64,000 bases of DNA from Batrachochytrium dendrobatidis JAM81 (GCF_000203795.2 NW_006281105.1:1116001-1180000); one strand, 5' to 3'. Positions 1 through 16,100 are shown, counted from the stretch's first letter. Translations and numbers: made by a program. The notes: generated by a model not told the origin, from the letters alone.

Positions 1-1179
1 TATTCCAAAAACTGAACTGGTGAGTCTACCGTGTAAACTAAATCATAGTATTTACAGACAATGATGTGTTAAATTGCGTCTCGTTGGAACCGCAAGTGAA
101 AATACACAAGCATACCTTTAGGAGTATCAGTTTTTGATTCCATAGTCCATTGACTGATAAAACGATCGTCACGAGCAGCAGAAAACAAAGTTTTTGATTT
201 ACTATCAAATGAAAGTTGAACAACAGCAGTAGCATGACCTGAAAACGTCTATACTCGACATTAGATTATCAGCAGCTGATTAGTATAACAAGACAAAGCA
301 CGCATATAAAAAAACCTTTAATATATAAATGACCTACATTTAAATTTTTCATCAACGAAATATTGATGATTTCGATCTGATTTGCGGCAACAGCGAGATA
401 AGACCCTGTGGGATCAATCGCAATCTTGGATAGGTTTTTTGATTTACTCTGGCATGTTCTATGAAATTGATGATTTGAACATGTTCAATAAATTTATCAA
501 TATACAGACAAGTGGCTGAGCTGTTCAATATAGACAAGTAAATCTAATGCATAGAATACCTCAAAAGTTGACCCTTTTTAAGATCCCACTCAACAATCAA
601 ACCATCTTCGCCGATAGAGAATCCTTTTTTTCCGCTAGAATTAAATACAAATCCAGTCACGGGGGAACGATGACCATTGGTAAGTGTTGTCAAAAGAGTT
701 CCGGTTGAGACTGAAAAAATCAAGATGTTTCCAGTCGATAGAGCAAGTGAAACCCACAACTGCTCCTTCTGTTGTTATTTAAAAAGTGATTGAGATTCAG
801 TGCCAGATTCCACAAGTAGGTTAGATTGCCATGTATGAATAAAACACGGTTAGTAAGAGTTCAAGCGATCGAATAGAGTGAAATCGACAAGACTCCAGCG
901 TCTAATAAATTCATTTCTAATATTAAAAATTACCATTTTCCCAAATGCAACATGCAAGCACAATGATCCAGCAGGAGTGGTGTATTCAGCAACATGAGCA
1001 CCTGTTACAGTGTTGAAGACGACAAGCCTCGAAGCATCAAGAGCAGGCGAAACAGAGGCAAAATAGGTTGCTGCAACAGTTTCATCTAAAGAGCCAAATG
1101 CAGAAACTTCATATGCTTGAGATTCCAAAAGAGGTTCTGTATCGGGAATAGCAGAGCGATTGGGCCTTTTGCTGGGCAT
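1..1179 (-). CDS. UTP5: UTP5/WDR43-like WD40 protein of the small-subunit processome (3' end outside window)
   Basis: Four exons read on the minus strand from the ATG at 1179 towards the left edge, where the gene runs off. The N-terminal exon (850-1179) encodes a first WD blade with an inserted segment. The next (544-759) contains a stretch ending EDGLIVEWDLKKGQLL. The third (about 352-470) reads IDPTGSYLAVAANQIEIIN in the correct frame. The fourth (about 120-240) reads GHATAVVQLSFDSKSKTLF then SAARDDRFISQW. The order of these blocks, especially the VEWD blade followed by the blade starting with GHA, matches WDR43/Utp5, a t-UTP subcomplex protein that supports rDNA transcription and 18S pre-rRNA processing in the nucleolus. 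The C-terminal Utp12-type domain would lie outside the window. A generic WD40 protein is the alternative. Two E-boxes lie just upstream. Confidence 0.72.
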
Positions 1180-1253
1180 AATTCTGGTGAAATTTGGAGA
1201 AATTCGATTTATTTTTATTTTTTTGTTTTCATGGCAACAGCACTAAAAATGAG

Positions 1254-1335
1254 TGAATGTCACGTGGAAATAGTTTGCAAATTCAACACGCCAAAAAAAC
1301 AAATGAATGTCACGTGGAAATAGTCTATAAATTCA
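1254..1335. promoter_or_regulatory. Duplicated 32-bp element with two CACGTG E-boxes
   Basis: A 32-bp sequence occurs at 1254-1285 and again at 1304-1335 (period 50) with three differences. Each copy contains GTCACGTGGAAATAGT. The CACGTG cores are at 1261-1266 and 1311-1316, 82 and 132 bp upstream of the UTP5-like ATG, in the divergent promoter shared with the membrane protein gene to the right. Confidence 0.6.
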
Positions 1336-1371
1336 CACTAAATTTAGTGCTTGTTAGCCAACAATTCTGCC

Positions 1372-2442
1372 ATGCAAAGCCAGCAAGCTGCTGTCCAGCG
1401 ACTTGGTTCTATTCGATCGTCCATCTCGCAGATTCTAGTCTCTACCTCGTTTCTTGTAATAGTTGAGTCTATGTGTACAGCCTCTTGTCCTGTCTGCTGT
1501 GATATGGCTTATTGCACTATATGTAGGGCAATAAGCCATTCAATTAGGGCTGAATTTGACTTTTAATTATGGCTTTGATGGGATTGCCAAGGCTAACCTT
1601 TGAACATGTCACAACTCTATCCACATAAACTTTTTACTGGTATGCATAATTAGGGACTCTCAATTTATGGATTTCTACCTGGCACTCTGGTCCGACCAAG
1701 TGGATCGTATTGGGGAATTTACCGCATTATTATTAATGCCATTATGGCTGGTATGGCTCACCGTCGTTGCATCACCAATTTCCGCGGAATATTCTATATT
1801 GCATTAAACTCTGCTGTGGAATTAACCGCCATTGGAATTAACTTGAGAAACAATATGATGAGCGACAGTGGATGTGTAAACGATACTCGATGCAATGAAG
1901 ATAAATATGGCGAGGGTGTTATTCCAAGATACACCAGCATTGCTCTTTTCGTAAGCTTTTCATTAATATGTTGATATTGATTTTGTTCAACTCTTTCATT
2001 ACATTAAACTCCTTGCCAACTTGATACTTTTGCGTAGGGATTGCCATGGATCATTAATGTCGGATTAGTGATTTCAATTCTAGTGCTGCTTGCCAGGGAA
2101 GACATTGCAAGAAATACTCTTTGGCCGCAAGGCCAAGTTCCTAATGCCTACAATGTTGTGTCTGTACCTACCACGATCGTTACTAATCCGACCCATGGCC
2201 CGGTCAATGGGATCATTCATGCTGGCCCCATGACTGTTGCTTTTGGACCAACTGCACCAGCAATGCCTCCATCTAACCTTGGATATCCACCTTTACATCA
2301 ACCGTATTCACCACCACAACCCAATGGGAAACCACCATCTGAAGCTGCCTCGCCTTATTTCAAAAACGATTCCTCATTACCTCCACCATATGAATACAAT
2401 GCAGGCTCATCGTCTGGTCCTCCACTGCCACAACGACGGTAG
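1372..2442 (+). CDS. Small multi-pass membrane protein with proline-rich tail, function unknown
   Basis: Not recognised as a named family. The probable start is ATG 1372. Exon 1 encodes a hydrophobic segment (ISQILVSTSFLVIV). A second coding block (about 1654-1950) reads GLSIYGFLPGTLVRPSGSYW and then a helix-rich stretch with IFYIALNSAVELTAIGI. A clear intron spans 1951-2037 (GTAAGC to TAG), after which GLPWIINVGLVISILVLL forms another membrane helix. The last roughly 100 residues are a cytosolic-type tail rich in Pro, Ser and Gly (for example PPSNLGYPPLHQPYSPPQPN) ending QRR. The boundary of intron 1 is unsure: the donor GTAATA near 1455 joins in phase with the acceptor at 1653, but another donor is possible. 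The topology suggests about four membrane spans. It is divergent from the UTP5-like gene and about 270 bp from the kinase gene downstream. Confidence 0.5.
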
Positions 2443-2709
2443 CAAATCTTGCAGAGTTTCATATAAATTCTGATATTCCAGCAACGATTACTCGTTAAAA
2501 CAGTGACGGTTCAGTCAATAACAATAAATAATGTGTTGCTGTGGCCAATCCAAAAGATTATACTTTTATGAGTAGATTGAATCCATTCAAATACTAAACG
2601 AATTGCAGGAGAGCATCGCGCAGTTTGGGTTGGCAAGCTTTACATCAAACATCCGATCCACTATCAAGGATCTGTCAATAACAGCAAGACTGACAAGCAC
2701 TCGTGTGGA

Positions 2710-4190
2710 ATGCCTACGTTTGAAGCCTTGTCTGTAGACGACAGTCCTTCTGGTCGCACTAGTCGCATCAACAGTTACAACAGCTCGCTTCCTCGTCATA
2801 CTCCCATCGTCGCATCGAGACCTGGCCCAATGCATCCGATCATACAGTATATTTATGCCATGTTCTCTGCCTTGGCTGCCTTTCTAGTGTCGTTGCGTCC
2901 GTCCTCTTCCAGCTCGATATTTTCTCAACAGGCTTCTCTGCTCATCAATAATCGTCAATACAAAGTTGTCAAGCAGCTCGGTGAAGGTGGATTTAGTTTT
3001 GTTTTTCTAGTCAAGGACATGTCTCGTCTAGAGGCCAATACATCTCCAACAGACGGACTGTTTGCTCTGAAGCGGATCGCTGTGCAGCTGCCCGAGCATG
3101 AGGAGCGACTCAAGAATGAGATTGCCGCACATGGTTGTGTGAGCGACTCTCCTTTTGTGGTGAAGCTGGTCGACTCGCAACGCATAACAGATGCCAATGG
3201 GAGTGTCACGGAAGGTCGTCTGCTGCTGCCTTACTTTAAAAACGGAACAGTTGAGTTTGTATCGAATCAACTGCTGAGCCATGCCAATGCTGTCTAGACA
3301 TTCCTGACTAAATACTATTGTTTTTGGGTTTAGATTCAAGACATGATTGATAAAACCCCTGTTGGAGAGTTTATTCCACTTGATCAGATTCTTCGTGTTG
3401 GCATCGATATCTGCAAAGGCCTTCAGGCTTTCCAGTACGTGTCCGGCACTCTCTTTTATACAATCGCTTATACGTTGCTCATTTTGTTTATTTTCTTGTT
3501 CCAGCTCAAGAACTCCACCTTTGGCATTTAGAGATCTCAAGGTGTGTTCTGTTTAGCGTCATGTCAACATGACAAATGCATCAACTGCTTATATGTTATA
3601 TCTTTCAGCCTGCCAATGTACTATTAGGTGACCATAATAATGCAGTACTTATGGATCTGGGATCCGTGGCATTGGCACGTCTTCAGATTAAATCTCGTCG
3701 TGAAGCTGTCGCATTACAAGAACTATGCGCAGAAACAGTAACTGCTCCATTTCGTGCTCCAGAATTGTTTGATCCAGCTTCAGACACTCTCATCACAGAA
3801 GCTGTTGATATTTGGTAATCTTGGACATATGTTTTTTATTGGGCTCGACAAAAATCACTGATGCTTTTTATTAGGGCCTTGGGATGCACTCTGTATGCAA
3901 TGGCATATCGCACATCGCCTTGTAAGCTTACCTTTTAGATCAAATTCGAGTCATCTGAAACGGTGATTGACACTTATTTTATTCATCATTTCTTAACATT
4001 TGTAGTCGACGGTACAATGACGGCAGTCATAAACTGTAAGCTTTTGTTTCCACCCAATGATCCGTACGGCCCACAGTTTCGCGCAGTCATGGAAGGCATC
4101 ATTCAAAGTAAACCCACGTCGCGTCCTTCAGCAAATCAGGTCGAGCAGCTGTTGACACGATTTCTAGGCAGCGTCACGGTGCAAGTGTAA
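2710..4190 (+). CDS. STK16/Env7-like serine/threonine kinase
   Basis: Six exons join in phase to 371 aa: 2710-3249, 3334-3434, 3505-3541, 3609-3814, 3875-3921 and 4006-4190. Conserved features in order are the glycine loop GEGGFSFVFLV, the ATP lysine in FALKRI, a catalytic loop read as FRDLKPANVLL, the metal-binding motif as MDLGS (not DFG), the APE equivalent RAPELF, and the D-W-LGC helix (VDIWALGCTLYAM). LMDLGS plus the long insertion before RAPELF is typical of STK16 of the NAK group, a Golgi/vacuole-associated kinase in animals and yeast. The HRD histidine is phenylalanine here, which is unusual. The N-terminal 75 residues hold a hydrophobic stretch (YIYAMFSALAAFLVSL) that could anchor the protein, in place of the N-acylation of animal STK16. 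A later Met at 2830 is a possible alternative start. Confidence 0.85.
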
Positions 4191-4485
4191 TCTCTGCGAT
4201 GGTGTATGGTTCCAACATGTTTAAAGTTTGGAAAAGTTTTAGATGGCCTGCTTTAAATAAATAGGTGCTTGAAATGAGGCAGAGATGAAACCCGCTTATT
4301 CCATAATCTACCAATATTTGAAAACCACATCAAGAGGGATGGTTGCAGGCAGTCCGTGAGACTATACGGCTGCACCTAGACTAAACCATTGTCATAGTGC
4401 ACAATACATGTCCATTCTCATATTTATGATTTCATTTCAAAATAGTGTATCATAAAGCCAATTGCCATTCACATTAGTGTGTCAG

Positions 4486-8081
<3,596 letters not shown>

Positions 8082-8171
8082 GCTATTAGATTACGATCGT
8101 CTTGAAGTTGAAAGGAAAGAAATTTACAGAATCTGAATTCACGACAGTAGAAACTGTTCAAGTTATTTGAC
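8082..8171. promoter_or_regulatory. 90-bp bidirectional promoter between MCM3 and FIGNL1-like genes
   Basis: Only 90 bases separate the two divergent ATGs (8081 minus, 8172 plus), so both genes must share this sequence for transcription start. No MluI cell-cycle box (ACGCGT), TATA box or CACGTG is visible in it. Confidence 0.55.
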
Positions 8172-10944
8172 ATGCAGCATCGCAGTGGCCACGACGACAC
8201 TTTGAATAGCGTGAAAGTATTCCAGCGATTGTTGTTGTTGGCTGAACAGTCGCATTCGTCTCATGTTTGCATCGATTTCTTGCGTCAAGCTCATGTTGAA
8301 CTGTTGATGGCAAGACCATCACTTTCTGTGTCAATCCCATTACAATTACAGTCTAATTCTACTCTACATTACTCGAGTGATGTACTGTCTTTTAGGTATT
8401 ATCAGGACTGTTGTCAGGAATTGTTGTCAGGATTGTTGTCAGGAATTGTCAAGACTGTTCGGACATGCCATATTAATACAGTTCATTGCTAGTGCCAAAG
8501 ACTTGGATGAAAGAGTCAAAGCAAGATTGGGTAATCAAACATCTACTGGATTCCATTCTACAGAAATCAGTCTGGATACACTTTTGGAAGAGGTAGTGAG
8601 TTCATGTTGCCATCATTGGATTGAACTCGAGTAATAATGTCCGATACTTGTTTCTATGTTGCAACTAGTCTGTAGCTACATTCGATCCAGAATCAGAAAT
8701 TGCATTGATGCAACAAACTGTGTCCAAGGTTGACTGGATTGACTCTCTATCTCCTATTGTTCATACAACATGGTAATACTCGACTTTTATAAATTGTCAC
8801 TTGCTGGTTTTCATGACTATTATAACTGGTTTTATCAAATTTTCTTGTCCGATTCTGGCAATCATTCAGTTCGTATCAAGATTCAACCATCACTCATCAG
8901 TCTCGCGATAGATCAACTGTTCATTCTATGCATACTTTGCATCCGGAACCTCTTGATCAATATCAAGGTCTATCCACTCGCAAGGTACATTCAAACATCA
9001 TTTATTATGATCTTCACATTATAGATCATTGTAATCCATAATGTATTGACTGGAAACCATCACTATTAATACATATAGAGACCTGCATCAAGTTCAATGC
9101 ATAATAAACAACCTGATCATGATGTGCGCGGCCAGTATACACGCGAAACAATGGACGACTTCAACAGCAACCAAACCCATATAAATTCATCCAAGCAGTC
9201 GGACTTTATGACTGCTCGAACTAAACTGGTATGCGATCAAGTCAAGGCTGGTAAAATGGACCTCGCTTCTGCTCAAGCTGCAACCAAATCAAAATCACTT
9301 GGCGCAACATTTCCCAAAAGATCAAAGTTTATTTCACCCATGCTTGGAAACAAGTCAAATTCCAGGTATATCTGTTTTGGCATTCACGGCAAATTAAACT
9401 TTGTCAATTGGAATCTTCATGAAACTCTTGCTATCTAGCCAAACCTAAACTATGTGATTTTAGTTCCCAAAAGTCAATTCCAGACTCTCCTCCAGAATTG
9501 ATTGATGAGCGACTCAAAAATATCGATCCGCAAATGATAGAGACAATCAGAAATGAGATTATGGATCATCTTCCTCAAGTATCATGGTATGTCTCGTCGT
9601 ATATGTAACAGTACGCACTAATTTATATGGCGTGCTAATGATTCATCAATTTACTCGTAATCTGCTTCTATCACATAAAGGGATGATATTGCAGGCTTGG
9701 AACATGCCAAGAAATCTATTCAGGAAATTGTTGTATGGCCTATGCTAAGACCCGATATTTTTACTGGGCTTCGTAAACCTCCCAAAGGTAACACTTGATA
9801 TTTCAAATAACCCTTGACAGAAACTCATTATTATCCTGTATATTGATACTACCTAGGCTTGTTGCTTTTTGGTCCTCCAGGAACAGGTGAATTTAAACCT
9901 GAATACTTGAATTATTTGAAACCATATCAGTATGAATCTCATTCACTCTATATTTTTATGATTCTTCAAACACTCGCGACTAGGCAAAACAATGATTGGT
10001 AAATGCATTGCCAGTCAAGCCAAAGCAACTTTTTTCAACATCAGCTCTTCTTCACTCACTTCAAAATGGGTGGGCGATGGCGAAAAAATGGTTCGAGCAC
10101 TGTTTGCTGTTGCTCGTGTTCACCAGCCTAGTGTGATTTTTGTCGATGAAATCGATTCTCTACTGACACAAAGAAGTGAAGGAGAAATCGAATCCACCCG
10201 ACGGATTAAAACTGAATTTTTGGTAATTGGTCACATCACATCTTGAACTCCATTTCAAGACTGCTCAACTCAGTTTACACTGTATGTTGTTAGGTTCAAT
10301 TTGATGGATGCGGAACAGATGGGGACGATCGTATTTTAATGATTGGTGCAACTAACCGACCTCAAGAGATTGACGAAGCAGCACGTCGTCGATTTCGCAA
10401 GAAATTGTGAGCTACTTTTGTTTATTTTGTACAACGTTGTCCATACTGCATTTCTTTAGCTGTTGACATGGTGATTTGAACACAATGTTAGGTATATTCC
10501 GCTACCAGACGGATCGGCTCGAGAAAAGATTATGGAAACATTGATGTGCAAACAGGTTCATGCACTCACACCCGAGATGATTCAAGATATTGTCACACGA
10601 ACAGACGGATACAGTGGTTCAGATATGGATGGCTTGATTCGTGAAGCTGCGTTAGGTAAATTTGAGTTGAACTTTCCCAAAGCATGAGGGATTTCTGCTA
10701 ACTAAATACTCTATCCAACATGTACTGGCTGTTTTGATGGATTGGCTTCAATACATTGTAAAAAGGCCCAATTCGGGATATTAAGGATATTGCATCGATA
10801 AATGCGGATGATGTAAGACCAATGCTACACCAAGATTTTCTGTGTGCTCTTACTCAGGTGCGGGCAAGTGTATCAGAAAAGGATCTAGAGTTTTATATCG
10901 GATTCGATAAAGAATATGGAAGCAGCTCCTTCCAGAAAAGTTGA
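8172..10944 (+). CDS. FIGNL1: Fidgetin-like 1 (FIGNL1) AAA ATPase
   Basis: A multi-exon plus-strand gene. The N-terminal exons (8172 to about 9080) are poorly conserved, and their splice sites are uncertain. From about 9100 come a basic linker and then the AAA domain: [40 protein letters not shown], Walker A GPPGTGKT (split by an intron near 9889-9983), [16 protein letters not shown], Walker [21 protein letters not shown], sensor 1 [18 protein letters not shown], and the Vps4-type C-terminal helix before the stop at 10944. The match to FIGNL1 is close across the whole domain ([10 protein letters not shown] and [14 protein letters not shown] are diagnostic against spastin and katanin). FIGNL1 removes RAD51 from DNA and is needed in meiotic recombination in animals and plants. 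Its divergent pairing with MCM3 puts two chromosome-maintenance genes on one promoter. Confidence 0.9.
8404..8447 (+). repeat. Short tandem repeat in FIGNL1 5' part
   Basis: Three to four imperfect copies of a 12-13 bp unit (ATTGTTGTCAGGA) at an exon-intron border of the FIGNL1-like gene. They supply several alternative AG acceptors, which makes the exon 1/2 junction uncertain. Confidence 0.5.
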
Positions 10945-11016
10945 TTGCTACTGAATTGCTTGATTAGAATAAAAGTTTTTGTAAAGTATAATGATTGCCA
11001 TCCAATTGTAATTTTA

Positions 11017-11251
11017 CCGCCGTATTCACGTACATTGGACTACTTTTTGTGATTGCTTGGAATAAACAATAGTTGACTATTTGCTCCGCTTCCTTGGTAA
11101 AAATGGACTGTCTATACCTTGCAGCATTGCTAATAGTTGACAGATCATGTTGAATCATTGAATGTGCAACTTTTTCAAAGAGTTCAGAAAACACAATGTT
11201 GTCCAGTAGATTGACACCCTTATTGTGCTCCATTCTACGTGAATACGACTG
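11017..11251. mobile_element. MITE copy 1 (235 bp, TA-flanked terminal inverted repeats)
   Basis: The left end is CCGCCGTATTCACGTACATT, and the right end reads CAGTCGTATTCACGTAGAAT on the opposite strand. TA dinucleotides flank it at 11015-11016 and 11252-11253. The interior shares GATTGCTTGGAATAAACAATAG with the other copies. There is no transposase. The TA flanks suggest mobilisation by a Tc1/mariner-type enzyme. It lies about 70 bp past the FIGNL1 stop codon. Confidence 0.75.
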
Positions 11252-12243
11252 TACATGTCAATCTGTAATATATGCATATGGCTATCCAGGAAATCCGGCA
11301 TATGTTAAGCACTAATTTAGCTGCTTCAGTTTATAAACAATTTTGCGCTTTTTAAGAAATAGCCGACTGTTTTCTAAACATAAGCAGACAAGAATATTGC
11401 TCGTATTTTGCAATGTAAAGTATTTACGTTTGTGTAGTGGCTCTATTTTCAAATGTTTTTTCGCCAATTCCTTCCGAATTATAGACGACAACAGAGAATG
11501 AGAACGGAGAATAAACTGAATGAGAATAAAATTGCAAGCAACCCATCCACCTTTTTCACCAGTGTGTATCGTGTGTTTAAAGAAATACTTGCATAAAATG
11601 CATTCAGCTACACCTTGTGTATGGCTGAGTTTATTTTTGTTTAGTGGATTTGCTTTGCAAATTTTGGTAGATTGTTCATTGATTTGAATGGCAGGATCGT
11701 CTATTGCTCGTGTCTTGTGTACCGCGACGACAATCTGACTTGTGTCAACATGGCCAGTTTACTAACAATCTGATTCTCTCTATTCAATATAGGATGTTAT
11801 TGGTTTGGTCTTGCTCTGACACGGGAGTTTCGGTGTTTTGCTCCACTTGTAGTTTACGCCGATCCAAGGCAATCGTGCAGTTTTACTAGCGGAGAATTCA
11901 TACTGTCGGAGTGCTGCAACAACTGCTTGCTTGATGTTATTAGAGTGCTATCAAAGCATGTAAAAACTGGGTTGTTGGAATAGGAATGTATTTTCTGCGT
12001 TCTCATCCTTTTTGTCTCAAGCCGTAGTCTCGCCACCACCGCCAAATACATACTACATGTTGAATGCTATGTTTAGCCACTGACAACCCACTCAACCTTG
12101 TTTACTCCAAGTCTGAAAAAAATTGAATCCCAATGAATATAAAAGCCAAACGATTTAATTAAATATCTACATCATCAGTTCAATCGAGTTGATTCACGTA
12201 GACTTTCAATTGTTTTTCATAGTATTCCAACTTTTTAGATAAG
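11252..12243. other. Intergenic region upstream of a secreted-protein gene
   Basis: No convincing gene. Short open stretches on both strands lack recognisable content. It ends with a TATA box and the 5' leader of the gene starting at 12244. Confidence 0.5.
12138..12144 (+). promoter_or_regulatory. TATA box for the secreted-protein gene at 12244
   Basis: TATAAAA lies 106 bp upstream of the ATG, followed by an AT-rich leader. Confidence 0.5.
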
Positions 12244-12885
12244 ATGCATTTTGTAAGTGTTTTTGTTTCGGTCATGGCCGTCATGTCTACTGCCCATGCT
12301 GCGAGCGTGCCTAGCAACTTTGTGAGCATTCAAAAACGATCCGATTTCAATTTCAGCGATCTTGGCGATATATTCGGTAACATCGCAGGCAAAATATCCA
12401 GTGCGATTAAAGATAGCAAGCTTGGCAGCTCCAGTGCAGGACAAAAAGCCAGTAAAATTATCAAGAACCTTGAAGAATCCGTCAAAGGAGTTTTCGGTAT
12501 CGTCCAAACGAGTATAAACAAGCATAACGGTAAGATCAGCGATGAGGAGACCGCCAGTGGTATAATCGGCGCAATTGGAAGTATTGGATCATCAATCAGC
12601 GATGCTGTTGGAAATGGTCTTGACTCGGAAGACGAAAAATCATCTGCCAAGATAGCTGGCGGCGCTATCAAGATGATAACTGGCGTTGCCGGTGGAATTG
12701 CCGGATCTGTTGGTAACGACACCACACAGAGCCAAGATGGACCCAATCAAACCGAGGCTCTACTTTTTACCAGTACTGTGAGTACCAGTACTGCCGAATC
12801 ATCGCCTACTCGTAGATCCCGGAAGCGTAAAAGTCCATCCAAAAAGTCTAATTCTGCTCCCAGCGCTACTAACAGCAGCAATTAA
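12244..12885 (+). CDS. Small secreted Gly/Ser-rich protein with dibasic site (paralogue of the gene at 17141-17611)
   Basis: A single exon of 213 aa. An N-terminal signal peptide (MHFVSVFVSVMAVMSTAHA) is followed by a short pro-like segment ending in Lys-Arg (IQKR, about residue 34), a Kex2-type processing site. The mature part alternates amphipathic stretches (LGDIFGNIAGKISSAIKD, ASKIIKNLEESVKGVFGIV, KIAGGAIKMITGVAGGIAG) with acidic or Ser-rich linkers. The tail is strongly basic (RRSRKRKSPSKKS). No cysteines are present in the mature region. The layout and several blocks recur in the secreted protein at 17141-17611. No known domain was recognised and the function is unknown. Membrane-active or adhesive roles are possible from composition only. 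Confidence 0.7.
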   Translation: MHFVSVFVSVMAVMSTAHAASVPSNFVSIQKRSDFNFSDLGDIFGNIAGKISSAIKDSKLGSSSAGQKASKIIKNLEESVKGVFGIVQTSINKHNGKISDEETASGIIGAIGSIGSSISDAVGNGLDSEDEKSSAKIAGGAIKMITGVAGGIAGSVGNDTTQSQDGPNQTEALLFTSTVSTSTAESSPTRRSRKRKSPSKKSNSAPSATNSSN

Positions 12886-13124
12886 CGATTCTGACAACAA
12901 CTTTTGAATATATACTCTGCGACTTTCCAAATTGTTAGTATCTCCATTTTTGTTGAATCTTTTTTATATTTTTTGATGTTATTTCGATATTCATCACAAT
13001 GTATTTCAAGTGCTATATGCACTCTCGTTCAAAACCTATTAAAAATAAAAAAAATAAGTGTTTCATTTATAAAACGTCAAGCAATTCTTTATTTTCAAAA
13101 ACCAATCTTGATGAACCGAGACTT

Positions 13125-16100
13125 TCAAGGCAAAATATCCATCAACTGCTTCAATACTTCTTTAAATGGAAAGACCGGGTCATTTAGATCCAACGATCCA
13201 GAATACTGCTCAAGAAGCTTTTGGCGTGTAGGTACGCCCATAGTCAAACCTTTTGCACTAAACGTACTAGTTCGAGTTAACATCTCCTTCACCTGCACAT
13301 GAGCATCATCCACGATCATATCATCACCGGTGTGCTTTGGGGACAATGCTGCAGCTTCAGAAGCAAGCACATCAATGGATTTTTCTGCATTTTCGTTATC
13401 CATCAATACTTGAATGAGAGGTTTAAGGTGAGGTGCAATGCGTGTAACAAAATCTGGCTCAGTGGCCATAAGGGTGCGTAGCAATAAACAAACGTTGGTC
13501 TTTGTTTGAAGAGAATATACGGTTGGCTCAGTCAGAACAGAAGATCGAGGTGAGGTACTTGTGGACCGGTCCATAGAAAGTGGTTGAGAGAGTTTCACCT
13601 CGGAATCAGTTGGTGTATAAGCTGCTAAACCGCTTTTAAGTATTTGAAACAAGGTTGGTATCAAAGATGCATTGAATCGGATAATCTTTGAAGTAGATGC
13701 CGGATGCACTAAAAATAATTCAAGTAGACAAGGTTAGTGATGTATCAGGTAGTTGGCTTATCAAGCATAGAATGGCAATGTGCTTACTCGAGCAAATCAA
13801 TGTCAGTGCCACGATGCCCTCATTTTGAATCATTGGAAATACCTGTCCTTCGATAGGAAGCGCATCAAAACGAACATGATGATCTTCAACAAATTCAGTA
13901 TCACCAGTAGGCGACGCTTGGTTTGGCTTAGTAAGTGTTGCACCTGTGACAATCTGTACAAGCGGAATAATACAGTTGAAATCAAATAAAATATTTAGGA
14001 ATTGCGTAGCTAACGAGTTGTATATACAAGTAAACGAATAAACTCATTAGTCAGCAAGCCATTTAATGCATTCTCAATCGCTCACTATTGGTATTCAACA
14101 TATACACACCTTTAGTACGGTGAATTGCTCTAACAAGATTGGTAATGACACGTCCACCCTCATTGCGAATGCCAGTATCATTATCAGCAGTAGCTTTCCA
14201 GATGAGCGAAACAAATCGACCAAGTGGTGAAATTGGATTTGAGCTGGGTGCCGTAAGATTCGCCAGTGTGGTGTTTTCAGCTGGAACAAGACCGGTCAAT
14301 AGTCGATACACATTCGAGTCTACACAGTATGTGCATTAGCAAGTACTCGAGCCGTATATTCACTCAATTAATGGTCGACATTATTTACCATTCATGCCAG
14401 CGGTCAAGTTTTTAAGCACGCCAATACAGCTATAATGAACAGGCTTAAGATGTTCAAACTCAAACAAGGAAACAATACGTTCAATCGTGCCAATTGATCC
14501 CAATACTGGACGAACAGCGGCTATATAGAAATCAAAATAGTTGTCAAAACAAGGCATTACAACACTATTCATTCTTCACTATACAGTAGCTTACCAGCAA
14601 GGGATAGATTTTTTAGTGCACCAATGACAGCATGGAGCACTTTGATACTGCTTTTGGCTTCTTCGTAAGCACCACCCACTGTACGAAGATGATCTACCTC
14701 CAGCTTTAAAAGAGCAATCAATGCAGATCCAGCACGATGGTGCTCAACAAGTTTTAAACAGGTGGCGTCTACCAAAATTAATTCCAAAAAGTAGTCATAT
14801 TGCAAATTAGTGAGTATAAAGCATCAAGAGCCAAGTGACAATGCAGCCAAAAATAAGCATGAATAAATTTGACATACCACTACGAGCAAGATTGCCAATG
14901 CTAAGTGCACCCGACATGCGAATGTCCTCCTCCACCTTGTGTGTGCTAGAATTGAGACCGCAAATCATCCATGAATGAAATCGAGCAATGATTGAATCCT
15001 GCTGAACTAGTTCCTTCATATTTTCATCTATTTTTCAAAAAGCATGCCAATGGTTATCTAAGATACATTGGCGTAGTGTATAAATACTTTCAACACAACT
15101 CAAACCGGTATACCATTCATTGTTACTGTGATCACTACACGTGCCATGGCTTTGCGAATATGAAAATAACTGATATCACTATTTTCATCGTCTTTAGTTT
15201 GAGTAGCATGCTTGCAGGTTGGCTGGTGATCAACAAAATCAAGCAAAATAACAAGCTGATTCTTGACGAATATTTCTCGTTGAACACTTTCTATATCGTA
15301 GTATGTTAATGAGTAAACAATGTGTCGGTTTGCATACAAGACACATAATGTAGTCAAGGCAAGCATTACAAACCAATTTACCTTTTTCACCAATCGTTTC
15401 CAAAACAATGGCAAGACCATCAAGCATATTCATGGCGCGATCATACTCGTCGGAAGAAACTGTTGGTCGCAAAACAATCTCGTGCATTTTTTTGATCAAT
15501 CCAAGAATCATGACAAGACCGTTTTTCTGGATGAGTTGAGCTATTCCAATTTCTAGTAGAATGGATTGCAGATTTCAAGACAAGGTCAGCATCAAAATGA
15601 TTGATTAGCTAGAGTTCATTTGAAGCATGCATTGCATACTCATTTACCTGGCTCAACAAGATTACTTAGTGCGCGAATTGCAGATGGAAATGCATTCTCC
15701 AAAGCTTCATCAGCACAAGGCGTAACATCAACCTTGTCCAGCAATTTCAGCAACAATGAAATGGCATCTGCATTGACCATTTCAGTCTGAATGAATTCTA
15801 TTTCCGTAAAAATTGATTAGATTTATAGTAAACAGATTAGGATGGTTTGAAAAACAGTCAAAATATTGCCAATCAAGACTTTATACCATTGTCCATACTA
15901 ATGTTGACCAAAGCACCACATGCAGTTTGGATCACCAGTGAGTTGACGGAAGAAAGAGGCAGCACTACACTGCTAGCAGCACCTTTCAACTCTCCAATAA
16001 TATCTCTATTGGATTCTACAGATTTATATTTCAGTATGGGATTTTAAAATGTCAATACGCCTCATCCAAAGTCTAATTGCTTAAAAACATTGAAGAAACA

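Noticed and set aside
10964..11233. 89-codon open frame on the minus strand
   Set aside because: It lies almost wholly within the MITE at 11017-11251, has no recognisable domain and depends on repeat sequence.
12186..12206. GAGTTGATTCACGTAGACTT near the secreted-protein gene, resembling a MITE end
   Set aside because: Only one end is present and no internal MITE sequence follows. It may be chance or a remnant.
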